From Pseudogracilibacillus sp037072025 (lineage in GTDB: Bacteria > Bacillota > Bacilli > Bacillales > Amphibacillaceae), in NCBI RefSeq assembly GCF_037072025.1, contig NZ_JAXHDD010000005.1, positions 66,446 through 130,445 on the forward strand: DNA of 64,000 nt. Direction: 5' to 3'. This document shows positions 34,958-44,350 of the stretch, one piece after another (position 1 is the first letter of the stretch; every line of letters starts with the position of its first letter). The notes beneath the pieces were generated by a model that was given only the letters and a program-made list of their open reading frames with translations, made no database searches and had not been told where the DNA came from. A program made the position numbers and the translations under genes.

Positions 34958-34984
34958 GGTCAACATGTTGACCGATTGTTGACC
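34958..34984. promoter_or_regulatory. Perfect 16-bp palindrome plus a third half-site
   Basis: GGTCAACATGTTGACC (34958-34973) is a perfect palindrome, and TGTTGACC repeats at 34977-34984, 11 bases (one helical turn) from the previous half. It lies between the thioredoxin-like gene and the promoter of the FMN riboswitch unit. It looks like an operator for an unknown dimeric regulator. Confidence 0.55.
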
Positions 34985-35030
34985 ATTGAACATAAAGTAG
35001 CGAATGAATAAAAACAAGAACCTTATATAT

Positions 35031-35059
35031 TTGCAATTCTAACGTACTTAAGCTATATT
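35031..35059 (+). promoter_or_regulatory. Promoter of the FMN riboswitch-ribU unit
   Basis: TTGCAA (35031-35036), 17 bases, TATATT (35054-35059), starting about 25 bases before the riboswitch. Confidence 0.6.
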
Positions 35060-35084
35060 AAACATACAATAACATATCGATTCC

Positions 35085-35222
35085 ATTTTCGGGGCAGGGT
35101 GAAATTCCCGACCGACGGTAAATAGTAGAATGCTACTAAAGCCCGTGACCTGTTATATTAAGATATGACAGCTGATTTGGTGAAAATCCAAAGCCGACAG
35201 TTACAGTCTGGATGGGAGAAGA
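35085..35222 (+). ncRNA. FMN riboswitch (RFN element)
   Basis: The conserved blocks are in order: GGGGCAGGGTGAAATTCCC, CCGACGGTA, AGCCCGTGACC, GATTTGGTGAAAATCCAAAG, CCGACAGT and GGATGGGAGAAGATG. Such elements bind FMN and stop transcription when FMN is plentiful; a terminator hairpin and the riboflavin transporter gene follow. Confidence 0.96.
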
Positions 35223-35277
35223 TGAAGCTAATATAGTACAATTTATAATTGTGCTTAATTTCCATACGATAAAAATG

Positions 35278-35309
35278 CCCTAAAACTAATTTGTTTTAGG
35301 GTTTTATTT
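35278..35309 (+). terminator. Riboswitch-controlled terminator before ribU
   Basis: CCCTAAAAC pairs with GTTTTAGGG across six bases, followed by TTTTATTT. It lies 55 bases after the RFN element and 72 before ribU. Confidence 0.85.
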
Positions 35310-35380
35310 ATTGTAAGTGAAATAATTAGCTTATCCTTCATCAAATGTTTATGGATCGATATAGATGAAGGAGGAGAAAG

Positions 35381-35968
35381 ATGATGCAGATTGATAATCG
35401 CTCATCAAAACTAGTTAAACTTGTTGTTTTAGCTTTACTTGCAACTGTATCACTTGTATTATTTTTTATTAGTTTTCCATTACCTTTGTTACCACCTTAT
35501 TTAAAGGTAGACTTCAGTGATGTTCCAGCATTGATTGCGGGGCTCATATTCTCACCGCTTGCAGGAGTTTTAGTAGTATTCATGAAAAATGCACTTTACT
35601 TTGTCGCTTCTGGCGCAACAGACCCCATTGGAGTTACAGCTAATTTTATTGCAGGAACGCTTTATATTTTACCGGTAGCTTATTTGTACCATAGATATCG
35701 TGGGGTAAAAAGTGTCATTTCTGGTCTCGTAATTGGAACGATAGCAATGGCGGTTATTATGAGTGTACTTAACTATTTACTTATACTCCCGGCATATGCT
35801 TGGTTAATGGGATGGGAAATGAATGATACAATTAAATGGGCGTCTGTAGTTGGTGGTGTATTGCCATTTAATTTTGTAAAAGGGCTTATTGTTAGTATGT
35901 TATTTGTACCTGTATTTATAAAATTAAAACAATGGATTGAACAAAAACAAATAAAAGTTGCTAGTTAA
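35381..35968 (+). CDS. ribU: RibU, riboflavin ECF transporter S component
   Basis: RibU binds riboflavin in the membrane and works with the shared ECF energy module, which is not in this window. The 195-residue protein has five to six membrane segments and typical S-component features (SFPLPLLPPYLKVDFSDVPA, GPLAGVLVV-like helices, FVKGLIVSMLF). AAGGAGG precedes the ATG. The FMN riboswitch upstream independently fixes the substrate. A short gene-free tract of 260 bases follows. Confidence 0.95.
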   Translation: MMQIDNRSSKLVKLVVLALLATVSLVLFFISFPLPLLPPYLKVDFSDVPALIAGLIFSPLAGVLVVFMKNALYFVASGATDPIGVTANFIAGTLYILPVAYLYHRYRGVKSVISGLVIGTIAMAVIMSVLNYLLILPAYAWLMGWEMNDTIKWASVVGGVLPFNFVKGLIVSMLFVPVFIKLKQWIEQKQIKVAS

Positions 35969-36230
35969 GACAAGGCGAAAGGATCTTTTAGGCTAAGAGT
36001 TTACGTCTTGGGACTGGAACTGCGCTTACTCGTCCCATCGAAGAGCATTTGCACTTTCGTTCGCCCCACTGTAAAGATTTTTGTCGCAACACCCAGGACT
36101 GCGTTAAAAGTTCGCCCACCGCAAAGATTTGTTATGCGTCGTAGCCGACGTATGAAGGTGAAAAAAATTGCGTTACAGCAGCTTTAACGCTGCAGCTAGA
36201 CGCAGCTACTATTTTAAAAGTTAGAACAGT

Positions 36231-36280
36231 AAAAAAACATCCCGTTAAACGATGTTAATCAATCGTTCAACGGGATGTTT
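36231..36280 (-). terminator. Terminator of the NRDE gene
   Basis: On the minus strand ACATCCCGTTGAACGAT pairs with ATCGTTTAACGGGATGT and is followed by TTTTTTT; the stop codon of the gene lies inside the stem. Confidence 0.85.
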
Positions 36281-37040
36281 CTATCTTAAATGTAAACTTA
36301 TTTTCTTTTTTAAAAGAACCATTGTTATATGTTCGTTCAATAAATGTGACATGATTATCTTTCGTAATGAGTATAACTGTTGAAGCTCTTGTACCATAAT
36401 TCTCTGTTTTAATAAATACTGGTGATAGCTGTCTTTCAAGTTCTAGACCGACTCCAGTTTCAGGCAATAAGTCATCTTCAGCGATTTCACGATCATGTAA
36501 TTGTAAAAATATTTCTTCTACATCAATATTTTCAGTGTTTCGTACATATTCTTGCAAATTTGTTCGTGCTTTACTTACTTTTGGCCAAAGTGTATTCATT
36601 AAGTGATTACTAATTGAATGAGTTCCTGGATCCACCTTAACTATTTTGTTTTGTCTGTTTCCGTAATAATAAAGTTCATCCGGTGTTCCGACCAACACAT
36701 TAAACCCATTATACTGATCACTATTTTTATCAAGCGCTTTAAGAAATTCGGGAGCTTTTTTAGTACTTGTAAGAAAAGAAGTAATAATTTCTCCACGTGA
36801 TTTTTTATCTATTGTTTCGCTTTTTGGATCTCGATAATTTGTAAGGGCTGCAAATCTGCCATCTTTTGAAATTCCAAGCCATGTCCCGAGCGCCTTTAAA
36901 TCTCGTCCAGCTAAGATGTTCGGTTTATCTTCCCAAAAATGGGCTGCTTTTGTTTGGCGTTCGTAAAACTCATCCCTATTTGCGGCAACAATTAATTTAT
37001 ATTCGTGATGGTCTTGGAAATGGAAACTGATAATACACAT
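36267..37040 (-). CDS. NRDE (TANGO2-like) protein
   Basis: The 257-residue protein has the NRDE motif in IVAANRDEFYERQT (near residue 20), the following GGRDL-like ILAGRDLKALGTWLGI, and ALTNYRDP. Cysteine 2 in MCIISFHF fits the proposed Ntn-hydrolase-like arrangement. In eukaryotes TANGO2 is linked to lipid or haem handling; the bacterial role is unknown. It is the first of a minus-strand trio but separated from the men genes by 30 bases, so may be read with menI and menA. Confidence 0.85.
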   Translation of the reverse strand: MCIISFHFQDHHEYKLIVAANRDEFYERQTKAAHFWEDKPNILAGRDLKALGTWLGISKDGRFAALTNYRDPKSETIDKKSRGEIITSFLTSTKKAPEFLKALDKNSDQYNGFNVLVGTPDELYYYGNRQNKIVKVDPGTHSISNHLMNTLWPKVSKARTNLQEYVRNTENIDVEEIFLQLHDREIAEDDLLPETGVGLELERQLSPVFIKTENYGTRASTVILITKDNHVTFIERTYNNGSFKKENKFTFKIETSR

Positions 37041-37070
37041 GCCGATCCCTTCCTTCTTGAACGATTGCTT

Positions 37071-37448
37071 TTACCTTCTCTTAACTACTCCAAGTGTGCA
37101 ACGGGAAACACAAATTAACTTATCATTTTCATCTTTTATTTTAACATCCCATACCATTGTTGTTCTGCCAATATGAAGTGGCGTAGCAATTGCAATAACC
37201 GATCCTGTTTGTTTGCTACGTATATGGTTTGCGTTAATTTCCATTCCAAATATAGCTTCTTTTTCTTGATCAATATTCAAAAAACCACCTATACTAGCAA
37301 CTGTTTCTGCTAGTAGGACGCTCGCTCCGCCGTGCAAAAAACCTGCCGGCTGATGTGTTCGCTCATCTACCGGCATCGTCATCACTACTTTGTCTTTATC
37401 TAATAGCACTGTTTCAATTCCTAAAGCTTCCATTAATTGATTGTTCAT
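37071..37448 (-). CDS. Hotdog thioesterase, DHNA-CoA hydrolase candidate (MenI-like)
   Basis: The 125-residue hotdog protein is of the PaaI/YbgC-like 4HBT group: HQPAGFLHGGASVLLAETVAS holds the catalytic region (His-Gly-Gly and Glu), and the C-terminus reads VSRCTLGVV. In menaquinone synthesis a thioesterase of this kind releases 1,4-dihydroxy-2-naphthoate from its CoA ester. Its location 20 bases after menA, in a men gene cluster, makes that role likely but it is inferred from context. Confidence 0.75.
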   Translation of the reverse strand: MNNQLMEALGIETVLLDKDKVVMTMPVDERTHQPAGFLHGGASVLLAETVASIGGFLNIDQEKEAIFGMEINANHIRSKQTGSVIAIATPLHIGRTTMVWDVKIKDENDKLICVSRCTLGVVKRR

Positions 37449-37468
37449 TTTCTATCCTCCACCTAGGT

Positions 37469-38404
37469 TTAAAATAATTTGCCTAAAATTAAAGAAATAC
37501 CTAACAAGAAACCATATATCGAGTTTGTTTTACCAGTTGCAACCATGGCAGGCATCATTTCAAGCGGCTTTGTTTTACCAATAAACCCGCTAATAACATC
37601 AACGGCTTTTTTGAGGCTAAGGAAAGTAATTAATGACCAAATAGGCAATATACCTGTTAAAATAAGACTAGCTGTAATTGCATAAGCGACAAAGAACATT
37701 GTTGCTAAAAAAATAATGGCATTTTTTCGACCAATTAAAATAGCAATTGTTTTTCGACCACTTTTTTTATCGCCATCTAAATCGCGAATATTGTTAGACA
37801 ACATTATAGCTCCAATAAAAATGGCTACAGGGATAGAAACAAAAATAATATCTTTTGTAACCATTAATGTTTGAATATAATAACTGATTGCAATAATAAC
37901 AGTTCCCATAAGAAATCCGGAAAAAAGTTCACCAAATGGTGTATAAGCAATCGGAAATGGTCCACCTGTATAAAGATAGCCGATCAGCATAGACGCAGCA
38001 CCAATTACTGCAATCCACCAACTGGATTCTATACAAATGTATATACCTAAAAGAATTGCAATCCCGAAAAAAGCAAATGCTAATTGCAAGACTGTTTTTG
38101 GTTGAACCCCATCTCGTACAATCGTTCCACCAATACCGACAGACTTTTCTGTGTCCAAACCGCGTACATAATCATAATATTCGTTAAACATATTTGTTGC
38201 TGCCTGGATTAATATAGAAGCAATTAACATTGCTAAGAAAAGTCTGATATGAAATGTATTATCATGAATGAGGGCAAACATCGTTCCAACGAAAACAGGG
38301 ACAAATGATGCAGTTAATGTATGGGGTCGAAGCAGCCGCCACCATACTTGAAATCCTTCTTTTTCATTTAATGCTTCCTTTATATCCATTTTATCGTGAC
38401 TCAT
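37469..38404 (-). CDS. menA: MenA, DHNA polyprenyltransferase
   Basis: MenA joins the polyprenyl tail to 1,4-dihydroxy-2-naphthoate in the membrane. The 311-residue protein is a UbiA-family prenyltransferase with about eight segments; the Asp-rich prenyl-diphosphate motif is in NEYYDYVRGLD and the second in NNIRDLDGDKKSGR. It is followed by the MenI-like gene and is divergent from menF, with the shared promoter region between 38405 and 38631. Confidence 0.95.
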   Translation of the reverse strand: MSHDKMDIKEALNEKEGFQVWWRLLRPHTLTASFVPVFVGTMFALIHDNTFHIRLFLAMLIASILIQAATNMFNEYYDYVRGLDTEKSVGIGGTIVRDGVQPKTVLQLAFAFFGIAILLGIYICIESSWWIAVIGAASMLIGYLYTGGPFPIAYTPFGELFSGFLMGTVIIAISYYIQTLMVTKDIIFVSIPVAIFIGAIMLSNNIRDLDGDKKSGRKTIAILIGRKNAIIFLATMFFVAYAITASLILTGILPIWSLITFLSLKKAVDVISGFIGKTKPLEMMPAMVATGKTNSIYGFLLGISLILGKLF

Positions 38405-38631
38405 TATTATCTCCTTAACTGTTATCGTATTAAACTGTGCCTCTATTTAATAGTATGGATTTTGCAGCCTCATGTCAATTTTACAAAACCTTTCTAGTTA
38501 TAATCATATTCTCCATCCTTTATGTACGAAAGCTATTTAACACACGCCTATAGCCTTTCCTTGAGAATCATTGGAAAAGAGAATAAAATAGAAGGGTAGC
38601 CTAAATGCTACGGCTTACTGGAGGTTTTTAC

Positions 38632-40035
38632 ATGATTGAATTAAAGGAAATGACGTTTCAATCCTTTTTAGATAATGCAGTGAAAAAAGCAAATAAAACA
38701 AATAGTAAACAATTAATTAGCTGGACAAATAAAATAAACTCTGTTGATTTATTGTCCGTATTTGAAACTGCGAAGGAACTGAATAAAGATCGTATTTTTT
38801 GGACGAACAGCTCAAATGATTTTACTTTGGTTGGAATTGGAAGTGTAAAGAAAATAATTGCTCACGAAAATAGATTTCAACGATTGGAAGAACAATGGGG
38901 AAACATCCGAAAAGATGCGCTTATTTATAATCCTTATGAAGACCTGGGGACAGGGTTAGTGACTGTAGGGGGAATGTCATTTGATGCTAAACGACAGAAA
39001 AGTAAATTGTGGGATAAATTCCCAACTAGTCAATTAACGATACCTGAATATGTTCTTATACAGGACAAAGACAACTACTATTTAACGGCAAACTTACATG
39101 TCGATGGAAATACTGCTGTAGAGCGAGTAGTGAATAATGTTTCCCTAGTTAAAGAAATGTTATTACATCCTTCTACAGTTAGTTATGAACCAAAACAAAA
39201 AGTACTGTCAAAACAAGAAATAGAACCAGAGATGTGGAAAAACACGGTCAAACTAGCTGTACAAAACATCAAACAAGAACAGGTCAATAAAATAGTACTA
39301 GCACGTGAAATGCGTTTGAAATTAAATCGTCAAGCAACTATTGGGCGTATGTTAAGAAGGTTAAAAGAAACACAGCCGAACAGTTATATATTTGCGTTTG
39401 AACATGGGGATAATTGTTTTCTGGGAGCAACACCGGAAAGGTTAGTTCAAGTGAAAGGTGAAAAACTGTTATCGACTTGTTTAGCAGGGACTTCCCCAAG
39501 AGGTAAAACAATGAAGGAAGATGAAAAGATTGCACATGCATTATTAAACGATCCGAAAAATAGGGAAGAGCATGATTACGTAGTTCAGATGATTAAAAAA
39601 AGTATTGAAAAATATTGTGATAATATTAACATTCCTAATGAACCAGTTGTTTTTCCATTAAGAAACTTACAGCACTTATATACACCAGTAACTGCACGGT
39701 TAAAAGAAGAATATACCGTTTTTGATCTCGTTAAAAAACTGCATCCTACTCCTGCGTTGGGTGGTGTACCAAGAGATAAAGCATTAGCTTTTATTAGAGA
39801 GAATGAATTATTGGACCGAGGTTGGTACGGTGCTCCGATAGGATGGTTGGACAGCCAAGCAAACAGTGAATTTGCAGTTGCACTTCGTTCCGGTCTGGTG
39901 CAAAATGATGAAGTGTCGCTGTTTGCAGGATGTGGAGTGATGCGAGATTCTGATCCAGAAATGGAATATGAGGAAACAAATGTGAAGTTTTTACCAATGT
40001 TGACAATTTTGGAGGATACGGATGAATCATACTGA
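38632..40035 (+). CDS. menF: MenF, isochorismate synthase
   Basis: MenF converts chorismate to isochorismate, the entry into menaquinone synthesis. The 467-residue chorismate-binding enzyme has the family core QVNKIVLAREM, FLGATPERLV, LAGTSPRGKT and HPTPALGGVPRDKA. ATG 38632 follows GGAGG; the upstream nine codons of the frame are ignored. Its last bases overlap the menD start by 14, so translation is probably coupled. Confidence 0.95.
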   Translation: MIELKEMTFQSFLDNAVKKANKTNSKQLISWTNKINSVDLLSVFETAKELNKDRIFWTNSSNDFTLVGIGSVKKIIAHENRFQRLEEQWGNIRKDALIYNPYEDLGTGLVTVGGMSFDAKRQKSKLWDKFPTSQLTIPEYVLIQDKDNYYLTANLHVDGNTAVERVVNNVSLVKEMLLHPSTVSYEPKQKVLSKQEIEPEMWKNTVKLAVQNIKQEQVNKIVLAREMRLKLNRQATIGRMLRRLKETQPNSYIFAFEHGDNCFLGATPERLVQVKGEKLLSTCLAGTSPRGKTMKEDEKIAHALLNDPKNREEHDYVVQMIKKSIEKYCDNINIPNEPVVFPLRNLQHLYTPVTARLKEEYTVFDLVKKLHPTPALGGVPRDKALAFIRENELLDRGWYGAPIGWLDSQANSEFAVALRSGLVQNDEVSLFAGCGVMRDSDPEMEYEETNVKFLPMLTILEDTDESY

Positions 40036-41761
40036 AAATTTAACACGCTACATAGCTAATTTTGTTGATGAACTAGTTTGTAGCGGGCTTACTCAAGTCG
40101 TTATTTCACCAGGCTCTAGGTCAACTCCGCTTGCAATTTTATTTAGTGAGCATGAGAAAATTAAAAAATATGTATTAATTGATGAACGTTCAGCCGCTTA
40201 TTTTGCATTAGGAATTGCAAAAGAGACCAATAAAGCTGTAGCCATCGTTTGTACATCTGGTACAGCTGCTGCAAACTATTTTCCAGCGATCGTAGAAGCT
40301 TATTATGCGCGGATACCGTTAGTTGTACTTACTGCAGATCGCCCTCATGAATTAAGAGGAATCGGCGCAAACCAAACGATTAATCAAATGAATATGTATG
40401 GAGATTTTGTAAAAGAGTTTCACGAAATGGCACCGCCAGAAAGTACAAAACAAATGTTACGCTATGTTAGAGGAAGGGCTGCACGCGCAGTCCGAGAAGC
40501 GGAACATGGAAATCCTGGTCCGGTTCATTTGAATTTTCCGTTTAGAGAACCACTTTTACCTGACTTATCATTAGAGAATTTGTGGGGTGAAAATAATGGC
40601 TCATGCTATAACTTTGCTTATGAAGGAACGAAGCGATTAGATCAAAACCAATTAAAATCTTTATATGCTAAAATTGCAGACAAACAAAGAGGTCTGATAG
40701 TCTGTGGATCGCAATTTAATCAGGAACTTGGTGAACAAATTACTTTATTAAGCAGTAGGTTAAAGGTTCCTATATTAGCAGATCCATTATCTCAATTACG
40801 ATCAGGCACGCATGAAAAAGCGACAATTATTTCAACATATGATGCGTTATTTAAATCTGAGCAGCTTCGTAATCAGTTGAAACCTGACTATATTATTCGT
40901 TTTGGAGCAATGCCACTATCAAAAACGTTTCTCTTTTTCTTACAAGAACATGAGGATGTTTTACAAATTGTAGTTGAAGACTATGAAGATATGAGAGAAC
41001 CGACAAACCATTCAAGTGAATTTGTATTCGCAAATGGTAGTTCATTTTGCAAGGAATTGGCATACTTAAGTGAACATGTACAATCTACCTCAGATTGGCT
41101 TAGTAAGTGGCAACAGATGGAGGAAATTGCTAGTATCACATTAAGTCAGACTAATAATGAAAAGTTAACGGAAGGTGAAGCGGTTCGGGAACTTATGAAT
41201 GTTATTCCCTATAAGAGTAGAGTTTTTGTTGGCAACAGTATGCCAATAAGAGATGTAGATACATTTTTCTTTCCGACGGATAAGGAGATAATTGTGCATG
41301 CAAACCGTGGGGTTAGCGGAATAGATGGTACGGTTTCTAGTGCACTTGGTGTAGCAGCATCGACAAATCAACCTGTAACTTTAGTGATAGGAGATCTTAG
41401 TTTTTACCACGATTTAAATAGTTTACTTGCAGCAAAACACTATCAACTTACTATAACCATCTTATTGATTAACAATAACGGCGGTGGAATCTTTTCATTC
41501 CTTCCTCAATCAAAGGAAGAGAAGCACTTTGAGGCACTATTTGGTACACCACTCGATATTTCGTTTGAAAAGGCAATATCCATGTATGAAGGGAACTATG
41601 AATTGGTCCATACAAAACAAACTCTCAAAGAATCACTTGCATCAGCCTATAAAAAAGGGGGTCTTTCTGTAATCGAGGTTCAAACAGATCGAAACGAGAA
41701 TGTTGTTTGGCACAGAGAGTTATGGGAAAAACTAGAGCAGAGGTTGTTAAATAATGAATAA
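40022..41761 (+). CDS. menD: MenD, SEPHCHC synthase
   Basis: MenD is the ThDP-dependent enzyme that adds 2-oxoglutarate-derived succinyl semialdehyde to isochorismate. The 579-residue protein has VISPGSRSTPLAI at the substrate end, CTSGTAAANYFPA, and the thiamine-diphosphate motif starting GDLSFYHDLNSL and ending INNNGGGIFSFLP. GGAGG lies before ATG 40022, inside menF. Overlaps with menF and menH show a tight operon. Confidence 0.96.
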   Translation: MNHTENLTRYIANFVDELVCSGLTQVVISPGSRSTPLAILFSEHEKIKKYVLIDERSAAYFALGIAKETNKAVAIVCTSGTAAANYFPAIVEAYYARIPLVVLTADRPHELRGIGANQTINQMNMYGDFVKEFHEMAPPESTKQMLRYVRGRAARAVREAEHGNPGPVHLNFPFREPLLPDLSLENLWGENNGSCYNFAYEGTKRLDQNQLKSLYAKIADKQRGLIVCGSQFNQELGEQITLLSSRLKVPILADPLSQLRSGTHEKATIISTYDALFKSEQLRNQLKPDYIIRFGAMPLSKTFLFFLQEHEDVLQIVVEDYEDMREPTNHSSEFVFANGSSFCKELAYLSEHVQSTSDWLSKWQQMEEIASITLSQTNNEKLTEGEAVRELMNVIPYKSRVFVGNSMPIRDVDTFFFPTDKEIIVHANRGVSGIDGTVSSALGVAASTNQPVTLVIGDLSFYHDLNSLLAAKHYQLTITILLINNNGGGIFSFLPQSKEEKHFEALFGTPLDISFEKAISMYEGNYELVHTKQTLKESLASAYKKGGLSVIEVQTDRNENVVWHRELWEKLEQRLLNNE

Positions 41762-42578
41762 TACAATGACAATCAGAGATGCGACCTATTACTATAACGT
41801 TTGTGGAGAAGGAGAACCACTAGTTTTACTGCACGGGTTTACAGGGACAAGTAATACATGGGAAACATTTTCTAAGAAATGGTCTAGGAAATTTAAAGTA
41901 ATTACAATTGATTTACCAGGTCACGGAAAAACAAAAGTCAAATCTCCACGGACGATGGAGCATTTTTGTAAAGATATAAAATTGCTATTTGACCAATTAA
42001 GTATTAATAAAACTCATCTATTAGGTTATTCAATGGGAGGAAGAACTGCCTTATCATTTGCATTATATTATCCTGAATATGTTCACTCGCTTATTTTAGA
42101 AAGTGCATCACCCGGATTAAAAACAGAGGAAGAACGAAGGAAACGACGAGAAGCGGATGCATTACTAGCTGAACAAATAATGGTAAATGGTGTAGAAAGT
42201 TTCACGTATTATTGGGAAAATATCCCTTTATTTGCGACACAAAAAAATTTATCAAATCAAATGAAAGAGTCGATCCGCAACGAACGACTTGCACAATTAC
42301 CGGAAGGACTGGCAGAATCTCTTTTGTTTATGGGAACAGGCACCCAACCGTCTTGGTGGGATAAGTTAGAAGAAGTAACAATTCCCGTACTCCTGATTGC
42401 AGGAGCTTTAGATGAAAAATATGTAAAAATTAATCAGGAAATGGAAACCCTGCTTCCGTTATCTGAAATGATCATTGTTGAAAAGTCAGGACATACCGTA
42501 CATGTTGAACAAGTGGAAAAGTTTGATAAAATAGTAATGGAGTTCATTTCCAAAGCGTTACTAAATTCTCGCCTATAA
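41754..42578 (+). CDS. menH: MenH, SHCHC synthase
   Basis: MenH is an alpha/beta-hydrolase-fold lyase that removes pyruvate from SEPHCHC. The 274-residue protein has LLHGFTGTSNTWE, the nucleophile elbow GYSMGGRTAL (S93), and a final His in KSGHTVHVEQ. The ATG overlaps the menD end by 8 bases. A repeat element begins just after its stop codon, before menB. Confidence 0.93.
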   Translation: MNNTMTIRDATYYYNVCGEGEPLVLLHGFTGTSNTWETFSKKWSRKFKVITIDLPGHGKTKVKSPRTMEHFCKDIKLLFDQLSINKTHLLGYSMGGRTALSFALYYPEYVHSLILESASPGLKTEEERRKRREADALLAEQIMVNGVESFTYYWENIPLFATQKNLSNQMKESIRNERLAQLPEGLAESLLFMGTGTQPSWWDKLEEVTIPVLLIAGALDEKYVKINQEMETLLPLSEMIIVEKSGHTVHVEQVEKFDKIVMEFISKALLNSRL

Positions 42579-42728
42579 GTGCGTGTTCAAAAAGGAAGAA
42601 CCGAGTAGTTCGAGGCGGCGTAGCCTTGAGCAACGGAACGTTTGCAGTTAAATATGTGAGTAGCGGAAAAGCAAGCTAAAGAAGAAATGCGATGTGTCAT
42701 TTTTCACCGGACTTTTTGAACATCCTCT
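42579..42728. repeat. Mobile-looking intergenic repeat, copy B (full)
   Basis: A complete ~150-base copy begins at the menH stop as GTGCGTGTTCAAAAAGG and ends CCGGACTTTTTGAACATCCTC. The ends are inverted relative to each other over GTTCAAAAAG. The inside CCGAGTAGTTCGAGGCGG is shared with the copy at 59880. It has no reading frame. Confidence 0.78.
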
Positions 42729-42854
42729 ATTAGAGTGGGATAAGTGCCGCAAAATTCCGAAGTAAGGGCGACTAAGTTTATATGAGGCTTTATAAATCCA
42801 TCGAACTAAGTCTTCTTTATAGAAATAAAATATACATAAAAGAGGGTGCGAAAT

Positions 42855-43673
42855 ATGACAGTAGATTGGGAAAAGGTTAGAGAGTATAAAGAGATTATTT
42901 TTGAAAAATACAATGGCATAGCTAAGATTACGATGAATCGACCGGAAAAACATAATGCATTTACACCACTAACGGTAAATGAAATGATCGATGCTTTTGC
43001 TGATGCTCGTGACGATTCATCAATCGGTGTGATCGTTTTAACAGGTGCTGGAGATAAAGCTTTTTGTTCTGGTGGAGATCAATCTGTTCGCGGTCACGGT
43101 GGATACGTCGGGGATGATGAAATTCCTCGTCTAAATGTACTTGATTTACAAAGACTAATCCGTACGATCCCTAAACCAGTCATTGCTATGGTAAATGGGT
43201 ATGCAATTGGTGGCGGACACGTACTTCACGTTATTTGTGATTTAACGATTGCTTCAGAAAACGCAACATTTGGACAAACTGGTCCAAAAGTTGGTAGTTT
43301 TGATGCAGGTTACGGTGCAGGATATTTAGCTCGTATGGTCGGTCATAAACGGGCACGTGAAATTTGGTATTTATGTCGTCAATACAGTGCTGCTGAAGCT
43401 TATGAAATGGGCATGGTAAATACTGTTGTTCCTTTAGAGAAACTAGAAGAAGAAACATTGCAATGGTGTGAGGAAATTTTAGAAAAATCACCAACCGCAC
43501 TTCGTTTCCTAAAAGCATCGTTTAACGCTGATACAGACGGCTTAGCAGGACTTCAACAGATGGGTGGAGACGCAACACTTCTATACTATACAACTGACGA
43601 AGCAAAAGAGGGCAGAGATGCATTTAAAGAAAAACGGAAACCAGATTTCGATCAATTCCCTCGTTTCCCTTAA
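42855..43673 (+). CDS. menB: MenB, DHNA-CoA synthase
   Basis: MenB closes the naphthalene ring of menaquinone. The 272-residue crotonase-fold enzyme has the typical start EIIFEKYNGIAKITMNRPEK, oxyanion-hole segment CSGGDQSVRGHGGYVG, and YAIGGGHVLHVICDLTIA with the catalytic Gly and Asp region SFDAGYGAGYLAR. ATG 42855 follows AGAGGGTG; a GTG three codons earlier is less likely. Confidence 0.96.
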   Translation: MTVDWEKVREYKEIIFEKYNGIAKITMNRPEKHNAFTPLTVNEMIDAFADARDDSSIGVIVLTGAGDKAFCSGGDQSVRGHGGYVGDDEIPRLNVLDLQRLIRTIPKPVIAMVNGYAIGGGHVLHVICDLTIASENATFGQTGPKVGSFDAGYGAGYLARMVGHKRAREIWYLCRQYSAAEAYEMGMVNTVVPLEKLEEETLQWCEEILEKSPTALRFLKASFNADTDGLAGLQQMGGDATLLYYTTDEAKEGRDAFKEKRKPDFDQFPRFP

Positions 43674-43724
43674 AATAGTAGCGTGAATCAAGAATAAGCT
43701 TTATTATAACCACTTTAGTCATAA

Positions 43725-43777
43725 AGAAATCCGAACTATAAATCAAAGTTTGTCGGTTTGTAAGTTCGGAATTTTTT
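43725..43777 (+). terminator. Terminator after menB (CCGAAC hairpin)
   Basis: AAATCCGAACT pairs with AGTTCGGAATTT and is followed by TTTTTTT; the same stem sequence is seen at 17244 and 26107. Confidence 0.82.
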
Positions 43778-43991
43778 TATTGGCTGCTGTAGATGAGTAT
43801 GGCGTAAGATTCTACATGTTATAAGTTGACTCGATATCTTGATGATCAGAATATTTCGTAGCGAAAACCATTGGAGCAGTGAATAGGATTGGTTAACAAA
43901 TTTATCAAGTTTTTGCATTTTAAAGCTCGGGACAAAACAAAATAGTAGATTATGAAACAAGAATAATATTTCATTTTTTACGAAAGAAATA
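43778..43991. other. Intergenic tract, no gene seen
   Basis: It contains one GACTCGATATCTTGATG word of the family noted at 25990 and 33700 and no plausible reading frame or further structure. Confidence 0.4.
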
Positions 43992-44206
43992 AATGGAGAC
44001 TCCCGCCAGAAGAAAAGCGTCGATAAGACACTAAAAAGACGAAGCCTAAAGGGGCTTATCAACGCTGGCGGTAAAGGAGATACTGTGAAAGCAGCGGGTA
44101 GTGCAGCTTGAACAGGTGTATTTGATGGGACGAACCTTGTGCAGTCCCAGATGTCGCTCTTATGCCAGTGGTGAAAGCGAAGTATATTTCTGTAGCGGCT
44201 ATTATA
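43992..44206. repeat. Second repeat type, about 215 bases, before menE
   Basis: GGAGACTCCCGCCAG opens the element. AGCGTCGATAAG (44016-44027) and CTTATCAACGCT (44055-44066) pair at 11 of 12 positions. It closes with GAAAGCGAAGTATATTTCTG. The opening and closing words resemble interspersed repeats I know from several Bacillaceae genomes. It has no coding potential, though an open frame of menE runs back through part of it. Confidence 0.55.
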
Positions 44207-44350
44207 AATTTAACCATTTGTGTTTTAATAACACTTCTAGCTTTTGTCTTAACCTCAACTGTCGAAAATATATTATCTTCGCATTTGCGTGGGATCATTT
44301 ACGCATGTTTCGGTCTTTTTTTAATTAACTATATAAGGAGTATCATTACG

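Noticed and set aside
44162..44350. N-terminal extension of MenE by 63 residues
   Set aside because: The extension is encoded by repeat DNA; ATG 44351 has AAGGAG and the normal MenE start.
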